NCBI GenBank assembly: GCA_910578115.1
Contig: CAJTPO010000066.1
Coordinates: forward strand, 1-19,554
Origin: an uncultured Lachnospiraceae bacterium
GTDB taxonomy: Bacteria > Bacillota > Clostridia > Lachnospirales > Lachnospiraceae
Length of the DNA: 19,554 nt
Direction: 5' to 3'
Numbering within the stretch: the first letter of the stretch is position 1; every line of letters begins with the position of its first letter. Position numbers and translations under genes: made by a program. Shown here one piece after another: positions 1 through 7,528 of this stretch. Under the pieces are notes generated by a model. The model was given only the letters and a program-made list of their open reading frames with translations. It was not told the origin of the DNA and did no database searches.

Positions 1-134
1 ATTTTACAAACATGCATTTCGATTTATAAAGCTGCACCTCGTTTTACAATTGACCATGCAGATCTGGCTGCTCTGTTGTGACTTCATTATATATTAAAAA
101 ATCACCATTTTCTTTTCAAATCTCTCCACAAATA

Positions 135-163
135 TTGCAAATACTGAACACTCCCCCTATAAT
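135..163 (+). promoter_or_regulatory. Probable sigma-A promoter of the AraC-family gene
   Basis: TTGCAA at 135-140 and a perfect TATAAT at 158-163 are separated by exactly 17 bases, followed by an A-rich start region and a ribosome binding site at about 187-194. This is the best canonical promoter in the window. The rest of 1-202 is AT-rich with no gene I can support. Confidence 0.7.
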
Positions 164-202
164 AAAAGGAACAGAACCGTATGCAGGAAAGGATCACCGC
201 GC

Positions 203-1060
203 ATGAAAGAATTTTCCTCCTGTCAGCAGGCCATTGAAAACTGTGCCTCCACCCAGACCTTCTCCATCGCTCATTTATATAAAGAAGAAAAAACCATGGA
301 CATGCATATCCATGATTGCTATGAAATCTACTATTCTATCTCCGGCGGCAGGCAGTTTCTGATCGACAACAGATTCTACTCCATTGAACCCGGCGACCTC
401 TTCATTATCAATCAATATGAAAGCCACAAGATCACGCAGGCAGACAAGGCTGTCCATGAGCGCATTGTCCTGTCCATCCATCCGGAATATACCAAACAGC
501 TTTCCTCCCCTGAGACAAATCTGGATGCCTGTTTTACGAACCGCCCCGGGAACTTCTGCCATAAGCTTTCGCTGAACAAGGAACAGCAGAACCGTTTTCT
601 CTACTACATCAACAAAATCACGGGAGCCGAAGGCTATGGGCATGACATTCTGGAGCGAACTGCCTTCATGGAGCTTCTGGTCCTGGTGGGCCGTCTCACG
701 CTGTTAAACCAACCGTCCTCGATCGTCAATCCCAGAGGATACAATCATCAGGTAGACGATATTCTGAAATACATCAACCAGAATATTACCGCCCCGCTGA
801 CCATCGGACAGCTTGCCGGTGAATTCTACATAAGCGAATCCTATATCTGCCGCATCTTCAAAGCTGCCACCGGCACTACCGTAGGTAAATACATCACCGC
901 AAGACGGATCAGCATTGCCAAAGCTCTCCTGAGTGACGGCACAGGTGTGATGGAAACTTTTGAAAAAAGCGGGTTCACCGATTACAGTAACTTCTTTAAA
1001 TCGTTTACCAAAGCGGTCGGTATTTCTCCCAAAAAATACGCCCAGTGCAGTGTCAGCTGA
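203..1060 (+). CDS. AraC-family transcriptional regulator with N-terminal cupin-like sensor domain
   Basis: The 285-residue protein has the usual two-domain AraC layout. Roughly residues 20-150 form a cupin-like sensing domain: an MHIHDCYEIYY segment near residue 34 (the usual histidine-rich start of the barrel) is followed by a strand containing EPGDLFIIN. Residues about 185-280 form the double helix-turn-helix DNA-binding domain; visible family signatures are IGQLAGEFYISESYICRIFK (first HTH) and GFTDYSNFFKSFTKAVGISP (second HTH and closing motif). This architecture is typical of regulators of carbohydrate or small-molecule uptake, but the ligand cannot be read from the sequence. The start follows an AGGAAAGGA ribosome binding site and a clear promoter. 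The neighbouring gene is convergent, so the regulated target may lie left of the window. Confidence is high for the family and low for any specific role. Confidence 0.93.
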   Translation: MKEFSSCQQAIENCASTQTFSIAHLYKEEKTMDMHIHDCYEIYYSISGGRQFLIDNRFYSIEPGDLFIINQYESHKITQADKAVHERIVLSIHPEYTKQLSSPETNLDACFTNRPGNFCHKLSLNKEQQNRFLYYINKITGAEGYGHDILERTAFMELLVLVGRLTLLNQPSSIVNPRGYNHQVDDILKYINQNITAPLTIGQLAGEFYISESYICRIFKAATGTTVGKYITARRISIAKALLSDGTGVMETFEKSGFTDYSNFFKSFTKAVGISPKKYAQCSVS

Positions 1061-1066
1061 CACTGC
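1047..1066. repeat. Perfect 20-bp palindrome overlapping the AraC-family stop codon
   Basis: GCAGTGTCAG is followed directly by its reverse complement CTGACACTGC, and the TGA stop codon lies inside. It could form a hairpin at the end of the message or be a protein binding site. No T-tract follows, so it is not a standard terminator. Confidence 0.55.
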
Positions 1067-1100
1067 GCCGGACGTGCTTCCACCTCAGGTGTATTTAAGA

Positions 1101-1150
1101 TATTCTTCATGCAGACAGCGGATTGGTCCGGGACTGCTCCATGAAGAATA
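1101..1150. terminator. Inverted repeat between convergent genes, possible bidirectional terminator
   Basis: TATTCTTCATG (1101-1111) pairs perfectly with CATGAAGAATA (1140-1150), and an inner GCAG/CTGC extends the stem after a small interruption. It lies between the convergent AraC-family and acyl-ligase genes, where a shared terminator would be expected. Neither side has a clear T-run, so termination is an inference. Confidence 0.4.
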
Positions 1151-1168
1151 ATGTAAGATCGCCGAATA

Positions 1169-2707
1169 TCAGAATCTCTTGATCTTCTTCGTCGTATTCT
1201 TCTCAAACTCGACGTCACGCACCTTCAATTTGAAGACTCTCTTGTAGAGCGGTGCGGTCTTATTATAGTCGTCGATGACAGACTGCAGCTGTGCCTGCAG
1301 ATCCTTGATCTTCTTCTTGGACGCATACTCGTAATCCGGGAAGATCTCCGCCTCGATCACGCCTTCGCTGTCACGCACCAGCACTTCCTGTACCAGCCGG
1401 TGGGCGCCGATCCTGTTCTCAATCTCTTCCGGCGACACATTCTCGCCGTTCGGCGTAATGATCAGGTTCTTCTTGCGTCCGGTCAGGAACAGGAAACCGT
1501 CCTCGTCTATGTACCCCAGATCTCCCGTCTTCAGCCAGCCGTCCTCTAACGTCTGCTCCGTCTCCTCCGGCATCTGGTAATAGCCCTGCATCACGCTGGT
1601 GCCCTTGACCCAGATCTCCTCGTCCACGATCTTCACTTCGCAGTTGGGCAGGCATCTGCCGACAGAACCGGCCTTGAACGCGCTGTTGGAGTTGGCGCTG
1701 ATAACCGGAGCGCACTCCGTCATGCCGTACCCCTGCAGGATCTTGATCCCATACTTTTTAAACAGATCGATATAGGCCGGATTCAGGTAGGCTCCGCCGC
1801 TGCAGATGGTATGGAACTGCTTACCAAACACCTTGATCTTCACCAGCGGGGCAGGGATCAAAGACGCTTCCTCCAGCTTCTTTGCTAACGTCTCCACCAT
1901 CAACGGCACCATCAGAATCATATTCGGCTCGAAAAGTTTGATATTCTTAGCCACCCGCAGCAACGAATCGTTGATGCAGATGACCGCTCCCACGGAGGTG
2001 CCTTTCAGGATATCCATGCTCAGACAGTAGGCGTGATGGATGGGCAGTACACTCATCAGCACCGTTCCCGGCTCATAGCCCATATCCAACGCCGTCGCAT
2101 TCTCCGCCAGATTCCTGTGTGTAAGCATGACGCCCTTGCTCTTGCCTGTAGTTCCCGAAGTAAACATGATCATCGCCAGGTCTTCCGGCTGCGGCTCGAA
2201 GTCCGGCCGCTGCGGCGCCTCTGCGATCAGATTCCACATGGAAAGGGCGCCTGGCACATCCGTTTCCTCTTCCATCGCAATCAGGTGCTGCAGCTTGGGA
2301 CATTTCTCCGCCGCCATAAGCGCCACATTTTCCTTCGACGCATCATAGAGAAAAGTGGTCGCATCCGCCCTGTCGATCAGCTCACACAAATCTTCTGCCG
2401 GCAGATTGGCATCCAGGGGCACCGCCACGCTGCCGCCGTTCACGATCCCGTAATACCCGGCAATCCAGGAGTAGGAAGTAGCTCCCACAAGAGCGATATG
2501 CTTCCCCTGCTCTCCCAGCTTATTCAGCGCGGCCGAAAAATGTTCGCTGTCTTGCCGCAGCTGCGTGTACGTCTTTGCAGCCACCTTCGTTTCCTTTTTG
2601 CCGCCGTCTCCGGCTTCTTTTACCTTATACCGGATGGCATCCAGCGCGCCATATGCTTCCTGTGCTTTCACAAGCAGCTCATAGATCGTACTGCGCAATT
2701 CGTTCAT
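1169..2707 (-). CDS. AMP-forming acyl-CoA synthetase / acyl-ACP ligase (ANL superfamily)
   Basis: This 512-residue adenylate-forming enzyme should activate a carboxylic acid with ATP to an acyl-adenylate and transfer it to a thiol. The ANL motifs are all visible: TSGTTGKSKGV at 183-193 (phosphate loop), GYGMTE at 325-330, TGDLGY at 393-398 with the GRKKN hinge at 409-413, and a C-terminal TTKKIKR containing the expected catalytic lysine near 507. Its relatives are long-chain fatty acyl-CoA ligases rather than NRPS adenylation domains with an amino-acid code. A free-standing acyl carrier protein gene lies immediately upstream in the same unit, so the likely acceptor is that carrier rather than, or as well as, CoA. 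An AGAGGGAAAAG ribosome binding site precedes the ATG. It is the last gene of the minus-strand unit. Substrate unknown. Confidence 0.9.
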   Translation of the reverse strand: MNELRSTIYELLVKAQEAYGALDAIRYKVKEAGDGGKKETKVAAKTYTQLRQDSEHFSAALNKLGEQGKHIALVGATSYSWIAGYYGIVNGGSVAVPLDANLPAEDLCELIDRADATTFLYDASKENVALMAAEKCPKLQHLIAMEEETDVPGALSMWNLIAEAPQRPDFEPQPEDLAMIMFTSGTTGKSKGVMLTHRNLAENATALDMGYEPGTVLMSVLPIHHAYCLSMDILKGTSVGAVICINDSLLRVAKNIKLFEPNMILMVPLMVETLAKKLEEASLIPAPLVKIKVFGKQFHTICSGGAYLNPAYIDLFKKYGIKILQGYGMTECAPVISANSNSAFKAGSVGRCLPNCEVKIVDEEIWVKGTSVMQGYYQMPEETEQTLEDGWLKTGDLGYIDEDGFLFLTGRKKNLIITPNGENVSPEEIENRIGAHRLVQEVLVRDSEGVIEAEIFPDYEYASKKKIKDLQAQLQSVIDDYNKTAPLYKRVFKLKVRDVEFEKNTTKKIKRF

Positions 2708-2850
2708 AGCTTTTCCCTCTTTCTTCCCTCTGCGTGCCCTGCACGCTTGTCAACGCCGGTATCACCCGCGATAAACATCCACCCTTTATCATAGATCATA
2801 CCGACCATATTAAATGCCTGCGAACGTCCACCTGTCTCGATGACGGTTCC

Positions 2851-3075
2851 TTACGCCAGCTTCTCCAGATAATCCACCGCTTCCTGCACGGTGCGGATAT
2901 CCACCACCTGCTCCTGATCGATCTCGACATCCATCACATCCTCGATCTCACCAAGCATACTCATAAAGTCAAAAGAAGTAAATCCCAGGTCTTCGATAAA
3001 ACGTGACTCCGGCTTGATATCTTCCTTCTTCACTTCCACATAATTTACAATGATATCCTTCAACTGTTCTAACAT
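2851..3075 (-). CDS. Acyl carrier protein (free-standing)
   Basis: The 74-residue acidic protein has the size and pattern of a type II acyl carrier protein. The segment DLGFTSFDFMSML (29-41) matches the phosphopantetheine attachment motif; Ser34 is the expected modification site, with F-D in place of the usual L-D after the serine. It sits between the acyl ligase gene (144 bases downstream) and the condensation-like gene (128 bases upstream), all on the same strand. This suggests the ligase loads it and the condensation-like enzyme unloads it. Housekeeping fatty-acid ACPs normally lie in fab operons with a DSLD core, so this is more likely a dedicated pathway carrier. A phosphopantetheinyl transferase is not encoded here and would have to act from elsewhere. 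Confidence 0.88.
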   Translation of the reverse strand: MLEQLKDIIVNYVEVKKEDIKPESRFIEDLGFTSFDFMSMLGEIEDVMDVEIDQEQVVDIRTVQEAVDYLEKLA

Positions 3076-3203
3076 AATCTCTCATCCTTTCCTATACGCT
3101 CTTTTCTGATGCGCTCTGAAACACGCTCCGGAGCCGGGCTCGAGAGGGGCTTTTGTGTATGCTGCCCTCTCAACCGCGAAGCTCCTTTATCCCTTAACCC
3201 CGA

Positions 3204-4607
3204 TTACACAAGTCTGATAATCTCTCCAATCTTCAGATCCGGATTCTCAATCCCCTTAAACATGATCTTACAGATATAATAATAGAAATACTCCAGCTGC
3301 TCCTTCGTATACGCCTTCGTCTGGTGCTCGAAGCTGAAATCCAGCCCGTTGTCTTCCGCTCTGTGCATCACCGTCAGATACAGCCCGTCCGAATAATATC
3401 CGTTGCAGTACCGCTTTGTCTTGTAGCGGATGCCGCCTAAATCCGTCAGTCCTTTTTCCCGCAGAGTGGCCGGCTGATAGGTAAGGGACACCGTCTCATA
3501 CCCCATCCCGCGCGGCAGCTTATACAGCTGGCTCCTGTAGCCAAGATACTCTCCGGGGTTGAAATTCACATACCGGAACACCTCATTCTGCTTATCCCTG
3601 ATCTCGAAGATACCTTCCAGGAAGGTCTTATCCTCGGGAATGACCGTTCTGAACGGGAAACAGTGAATCCTCGTACCGCCCGACTTTTTCTCCTGTAAGG
3701 TAGCACGGCGCGCATAAGCGATCTGCATGGACACATCGTCGCACGTGTTGATCTTCTGTAAATAGGTACGGATGCCCATCACCAGCAGACACTGCAGGGA
3801 AATATGCTGCTGTTCACAGAAAGTCATCAGTCTTCTGGTAGGCTCTTCTTCCAGATGGAAAACGTCGATAGCCGCCGCGAAACTGTCCGATCCGGTGGGC
3901 GCTGCCCGCAGATTCGGATTGCCTGTCGCCGCCCTGGCTTCCTCCAGCTTCTTCGGCCCTTCGATCCCGTTGTAGATCGGCTCCGACTCCTCGATCAGTT
4001 TGTGGAAATAAGCCCGGTCTCTCGCCTGCGCCCTGCTGCCTGCCTCATAGGCCAGATCCTTCTCCACCTGTTCGATATAGGAACGCATATCCGCCGGATA
4101 AGGAATCCCCTCGAAATTCGCGTTACAGTATAACTCGATCACATCCTTCATAAAACCGATCAGCGACTGTGCATCGAGAAATCTGTGGTCACCCATAAGA
4201 AACATACCCTCAAAACCGTCCGGCGTCTTGATGATAACGACCTTGTTCATCGGCGCATCTTCCTTGTCAAAGGGCACCCGCGTCCACGCCGTCATCTCCG
4301 CCTCCGCTTCCTCCATGGTCTTACCTGTGAAATCCACATACTCTATCTCGCGGTCTTCTTTTTCCACGATATACTGATACCATTCTTCCTCTTTCCTGTC
4401 ATACACAAGCCGTGCACGCATGGACTCACTGCGTTCATACGCCTTGTAGATCGCCTTGCGAAGCTCATCAATATTCAGTTCAAATTCTATCGTCAGGCTC
4501 GTGCCCACATTCAGAATCTCTTTGCCCGGACAATAATCCGCATAGTAAAAGTGGAACTTCTGCGCTACCGTCAGCGGATATGTCTTATATCCTTTTCTAG
4601 TCTTCAT
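3204..4607 (-). CDS. Stand-alone condensation-domain-like acyltransferase
   Basis: The 467-residue protein resembles the chloramphenicol-acetyltransferase/NRPS-condensation fold (also the alcohol acetyltransferase/PapA group). The N-terminal YPLTVAQKFHFYY matches the usual opening of condensation domains. The active-site motif HHxxxDG appears as DHRFLDA at 140-146: the second, catalytic histidine (141) and the aspartate (145) are kept, while the first histidine is Asp and the glycycine position is Ala. Length fits one condensation domain with no fused modules. It probably transfers an acyl group from the neighbouring carrier protein to an amine or hydroxyl acceptor. I place the start at 4607 because GGAAGG lies about nine bases upstream of that ATG; the 15 extra in-frame residues further upstream lack such a site. 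The acceptor is unknown, and the family assignment is by motif only. Confidence 0.75.
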   Translation of the reverse strand: MKTRKGYKTYPLTVAQKFHFYYADYCPGKEILNVGTSLTIEFELNIDELRKAIYKAYERSESMRARLVYDRKEEEWYQYIVEKEDREIEYVDFTGKTMEEAEAEMTAWTRVPFDKEDAPMNKVVIIKTPDGFEGMFLMGDHRFLDAQSLIGFMKDVIELYCNANFEGIPYPADMRSYIEQVEKDLAYEAGSRAQARDRAYFHKLIEESEPIYNGIEGPKKLEEARAATGNPNLRAAPTGSDSFAAAIDVFHLEEEPTRRLMTFCEQQHISLQCLLVMGIRTYLQKINTCDDVSMQIAYARRATLQEKKSGGTRIHCFPFRTVIPEDKTFLEGIFEIRDKQNEVFRYVNFNPGEYLGYRSQLYKLPRGMGYETVSLTYQPATLREKGLTDLGGIRYKTKRYCNGYYSDGLYLTVMHRAEDNGLDFSFEHQTKAYTKEQLEYFYYYICKIMFKGIENPDLKIGEIIRLV

Positions 4608-4669
4608 ATCGTAATTCCTTCCATACTTTCTCTTATGCCGCCGAAACGGCACAGATCCTGCCAGGCCTT

Positions 4670-5629
4670 CTAAAAAATCTCCTCGGCAAACTCATCCAGC
4701 GTCTTCTCATAAAGCGCCATTTCCTTGTAGTAACTCTCCGCATGGGCTGCCCCCTCGACGATCAGCTTCCGCTTCGGAGAACGGCAGTTCTCATAGATCT
4801 CATGACACATGCTGCAGGGCACGAAAGTGTCCGCTGAGCCGTGTATGAAAAGGATCGGCACCTTCGCCTTCTGCACCTCATACTTGGCATTACACTCGTC
4901 CATACCGTAACCCGCAAGCTTTCTGTTGATCAGGTCCGCCCCCTGAATAGCCGGGAAAGCCGGCAGATGATACATCGTATTCAGCACATGGGTAAATACT
5001 TCTTTGGGAGAGGTAAATCCACAGTCGGACACGATCCCCTTCACGTTGTCCGGCAGCTCCAGGCCGCTTGTCATCAGCACCGTAGCGCCACCCATCGAAG
5101 TACCGAAAAGCATGATCTCCACATCCTCGCCGCACTCCCGGATCATCCAGTCGATCCAGCCCTTCGCATCTTTCCTGTCCAGACAGCCGAACCCGATATA
5201 CTCTCCCTCGCTCTCGCCGTGCGCCCGCGCATCCGGCATCAATATGGCATATCCGTGTTTGAGGAAATAATCGGCGATCGCCATGTGGTTGCTTAAACCT
5301 TCGCCCGTATAACCATGAAAACAGATCACGGCCTTGTTGATCCCCGACTCCTTCTGGTACTCTTCCAGCGCCGGAAAATAAGTTGCGTGCAGACGCAGCC
5401 CGTCAAAAGCGGTCATATACACGTCGCTGTGCGGCTGCTCCATCACAAACCCTTTTCTCTCCTCCATCAGCGGAAAGTACTTCTCCCAGTCCGTACCGGA
5501 CATCTTCGTCGTCCGCTCCGTCTTCGCATTCCCCCGCTTCATGGTCCTGTTGTAAAAATATACCGTCTCTCCTATCCCTGCCGCGGTCAAAATTCCTGCT
5601 GCCGCAACGATGTTTTTCAATACTCCCAT
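4670..5629 (-). CDS. Membrane-anchored alpha/beta hydrolase (serine esterase/peptidase-like)
   Basis: The 319-residue protein opens with a hydrophobic segment (about 5-25) followed by positive charges (NRTMKRGN), which suggests a signal anchor with the enzyme outside or at the membrane. The catalytic apparatus is complete: HGYTGEG at 105-111 (oxyanion loop), nucleophile Ser178 in GTSMGG, Asp267 in HGSADTFVP and His296 in GAAHAESY. The family (YqkD/prolyl-oligopeptidase-like esterases) hydrolyses esters, thioesters or amides. Lying in the acyl-ligase/carrier/condensation unit, it may release, trim or transfer the product, but that is inference. The ribosome binding site is poor, and the long purine-rich leader upstream is unusual. 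The stop is 62 bases before the start of the condensation-like gene. Confidence 0.87.
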   Translation of the reverse strand: MGVLKNIVAAAGILTAAGIGETVYFYNRTMKRGNAKTERTTKMSGTDWEKYFPLMEERKGFVMEQPHSDVYMTAFDGLRLHATYFPALEEYQKESGINKAVICFHGYTGEGLSNHMAIADYFLKHGYAILMPDARAHGESEGEYIGFGCLDRKDAKGWIDWMIRECGEDVEIMLFGTSMGGATVLMTSGLELPDNVKGIVSDCGFTSPKEVFTHVLNTMYHLPAFPAIQGADLINRKLAGYGMDECNAKYEVQKAKVPILFIHGSADTFVPCSMCHEIYENCRSPKRKLIVEGAAHAESYYKEMALYEKTLDEFAEEIF

Positions 5630-5662
5630 CGTTATATCATCTTCTTTCTTTATGGTTTTATG

Positions 5663-5800
5663 CTCTTAAATGTTTTGGCTTTTTACTTCCCGCTCTTCTT
5701 GCTTTACTCTCTTAACGCTTTGCTCTTTACTTCCTACTCTTCTTACTTTGTACTCTTAGCGCTTTCCTTTTTACTTTACGCTCTTAAATACTTCTGCTCT
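5663..5800. repeat. Degenerate 44-bp tandem repeat in a strand-asymmetric leader
   Basis: The word TTTACTT recurs at 5682, 5726 and 5770, exactly 44 bases apart, and CTCTTA recurs at 5709 and 5753 with the same period; further partial copies lie on either side. The plus strand is almost all pyrimidine, so the transcribed minus strand is A/G-rich. It fills the gap between the SCP2-like gene and the hydrolase gene. Confidence 0.6.
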
Positions 5801-6243
5801 TACTTCTTATTCTTCTTGTTCTCTTTCTCCACTACTTTCTTGGCTACAGTCTTCACAACCGTGTCTACCACCTTATCTGCCGCCTTCTTCGCCAGGCTCT
5901 TCTCCTGCGCGGCCTTCTTCATCTCGATGATCTCTTTGAGCCGCAGCGCCTTCTCGATATTGCCTTCCACCCGCAGCTTCTGCTCTGTAAAGGCAGCCAC
6001 CGGATCCATCGTTCCGTCCGCGATGGCAAACAGTACCTCGGGCGCACAGATGAACATAGCGTCCCTGTCATAATACTCGTAAGGTTCCACATAAAGCACG
6101 CCGTCCTTCACTTCCACATAGAACGCGCCGCCCGCTTCCTCGTCTTCAATGTTGAACTGGAATGCAAGATGCTCATGAATATCACTCACATCAGCTCCCA
6201 TAAATTTTCCCTTAATCTCATAAAATAAATCTGCGTAGGTCAT
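5800..6243 (-). CDS. SCP2-like sterol/lipid-carrier domain protein with lysine-rich tail
   Basis: The 147-residue protein matches the small SCP2 fold over about residues 1-110: an opening helix (YADLFYEIKGKFMGAD), beta strands around FYVEVKDGVLYVEP, a helix after ICAPEVLFAIADG, and the closing FTEQKLRVEGNIEKALRLKEI, which corresponds to the typical F..GKLK..GD...A..L ending. SCP2 domains bind acyl chains or sterols in a hydrophobic tunnel. The last 35 residues are very basic (KKVVEKENKKNKK) and lie outside the fold, perhaps contacting membranes or nucleic acid. It is the first gene of the minus-strand unit, preceded by AAGGAGG and the paired palindromes of the TetR region. A role in holding the acyl substrate or product for its neighbours is plausible but inferred. 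Confidence 0.8.
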   Translation of the reverse strand: MTYADLFYEIKGKFMGADVSDIHEHLAFQFNIEDEEAGGAFYVEVKDGVLYVEPYEYYDRDAMFICAPEVLFAIADGTMDPVAAFTEQKLRVEGNIEKALRLKEIIEMKKAAQEKSLAKKAADKVVDTVVKTVAKKVVEKENKKNKK

Positions 6244-6386
6244 TTTACCTTATCCTCCTTTTTCTCCCCTCATAGTGTAACATCGCTTTGCGGCAGTGCA
6301 GATATCTCTCCTGCCGCACCATTTCCTGTCTTATAGGATGCGCCGTTGTGACTGACATGATGTATACGCTCCATAATTCGCGGCAT

Positions 6387-6403
6387 TTCGACCGATGGTC
6401 GAA
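6387..6403. promoter_or_regulatory. Probable TetR operator 1
   Basis: TTCGACC and GGTCGAA are perfect 7-base arms around a GAT centre. The site lies between the divergent SCP2-like and TetR genes. Length and symmetry fit a TetR-family dimer site. Confidence 0.65.
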
Positions 6404-6416
6404 CGCCTCTAAACAA

Positions 6417-6446
6417 ACAGTACCACACTTTTCGACCATCGGTCAA
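6417..6446 (-). promoter_or_regulatory. Possible promoter of the five-gene acyl unit, overlapping operator 2
   Basis: On the minus strand TTGACC (6446-6441) lies inside operator 2 and is followed after 18 bases by TACTGT (6422-6417); transcription would then start at or near operator 1. The -10 match is only moderate, so the exact promoter is uncertain, but the geometry fits repression by binding at both palindromes. Confidence 0.35.
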
Positions 6447-6447
6447 C
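6431..6447. promoter_or_regulatory. Probable TetR operator 2
   Basis: TTCGACC-ATC-GGTCAAC repeats the operator 1 sequence with the centre inverted and one changed arm position. The two sites start 44 bases apart, close to four helical turns. Elsewhere 6244-6668 holds no supportable gene. Confidence 0.65.
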
Positions 6448-6668
6448 TACATTTTTATCTAATTTACACATCAGTTTTTCCGGTTTTTATGGCACTATTT
6501 ATAATTGTATGGAAATCCCGTTTATGATATGATTGCTTATATTATTCGCGAAATATTCATGAAAAGCGCTGTGTTTTCCAGGAAACGTGTCAGAGACAGC
6601 GACAGCAAAGGACGCAGGTACGCCATGCACGCGTTCCTCAGCAAAAACGCTTCGGAATGGAGGAAACT

Positions 6669-7298
6669 ATGCCGGACACAAAGAAATATGACAGAATCTT
6701 AGACGCACTCCACCAGCTTCTGGAGGACGAGACAATACAGAATATCTCCGTCAGCGATATTGCGAAAAAAGCCGGAATCGGCAAGGGAAGCATCTACTAC
6801 TATTTCCCTTCCAAGGAAGCGATCCTTGACGCACTGATCAAACGAAACTATGAGAAGCCGTTGAAAACGGCCAAAACCCTGGCCGGACAGACAGAGATCT
6901 CTCCCTTTACCCGCATGGCCATGATCCTGCAGGCGTGCCGCAACTCTTCGGACGCCTTCTTAAGCCAGGATAACAGTGCCGCCGTCATGGCAAACGCCCA
7001 GGAAAGCGCTTTTCTGCACCAGAAATACATGAATCATCTGATTTCCGAGTTGAAACCCAGCCTGACCGAGATCATCAAGCAGGGCATCGCCATCGGCGAT
7101 ATTCAGTTTGAATACCCGGCTGCCCTTGCCGAGATCGTCCTGATCGTACTCGCCGTCAAGCTGGACAACACCTTCCTGTCCGCCACCGCCGAAGACTCGG
7201 AAGGTACGATCCGTGGGCTGGTAGCCCTGCTGGAACGGGGTACGGGCGTGCCGGAAGGAGCGCTCAATTACCTGACGCTGCCGGTAACGGATCTCTGA
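6669..7298 (+). CDS. TetR/AcrR-family transcriptional repressor
   Basis: The 209-residue protein has the standard N-terminal TetR helix-turn-helix at about residues 8-55: RILDALHQLLEDE, then ISVSDIAKKAGIGKGSIYYY and FPSKEAILDALI. The remaining roughly 150 residues are a divergent helical ligand-binding domain. The start at 6669 is preferred over an in-frame ATG at 6657 because GGAGG lies five bases before it, and the upstream ATG is itself part of that site. The gene is divergent from the acyl-transfer unit, and two TTCGACC-type palindromes lie between them. It is therefore the likely repressor of that unit and of itself. The ligand is unknown; an acyl-CoA or the pathway product would fit, by inference only. 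Confidence 0.92.
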   Translation: MPDTKKYDRILDALHQLLEDETIQNISVSDIAKKAGIGKGSIYYYFPSKEAILDALIKRNYEKPLKTAKTLAGQTEISPFTRMAMILQACRNSSDAFLSQDNSAAVMANAQESAFLHQKYMNHLISELKPSLTEIIKQGIAIGDIQFEYPAALAEIVLIVLAVKLDNTFLSATAEDSEGTIRGLVALLERGTGVPEGALNYLTLPVTDL

Positions 7299-7300
7299 TA

Positions 7301-7356
7301 TTATCCTGATTCCCGGCCGTGCGCATCCATCCGGCCCTGCGCCGGGAGCAGGATAA
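7301..7356 (+). terminator. Long hairpin after the TetR gene
   Basis: TTATCCTG (7301-7308) pairs with CAGGATAA (7349-7356), and inside it CCCGGC (7312-7317) pairs with GCCGGG (7341-7346). It begins three bases after the TetR stop. No strong T-run follows, so termination is likely from position rather than proven by sequence. Confidence 0.45.
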
Positions 7357-7496
7357 AATACTCTTGCCCCGTTCAGTTCCCACATCTTTTCCATACATAT
7401 AGTTTCCCCTTTTACTGCTTTCCGAATCATGTTCCGTGACGGGAAAATTCAAGCCCGTGCACGACATTTTAAAAAAACCGAAAAAATCTGTGACCT

Positions 7497-7525
7497 TTGC
7501 ATCGTCTCTATCATCTAATTATTGT
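7497..7525 (+). promoter_or_regulatory. Possible promoter of the first ECF sigma operon
   Basis: TTGCAT (7497-7502) and TATTGT (7520-7525) are 17 bases apart. The match is moderate. A perfect palindrome lies immediately downstream, where transcription would begin. Confidence 0.4.
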
Positions 7526-7528
7526 AAA

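Noticed and set aside
2033..2794. 253-codon plus-strand open frame opposite the acyl ligase
   Set aside because: Antisense shadow of a gene with complete catalytic motifs; the peptide is rich in Arg, His and Cys without domain features.
5315..6073. 252-codon plus-strand frame with a hydrophobic stretch resembling membrane segments
   Set aside because: The hydrophobic run comes from the pyrimidine-rich tandem repeat read in sense; it overlaps two well-supported minus-strand genes.
6245..6439. 64-codon minus-strand open frame upstream of the SCP2-like gene
   Set aside because: It spans the operator and promoter region, has no ribosome binding site and no recognisable sequence character.
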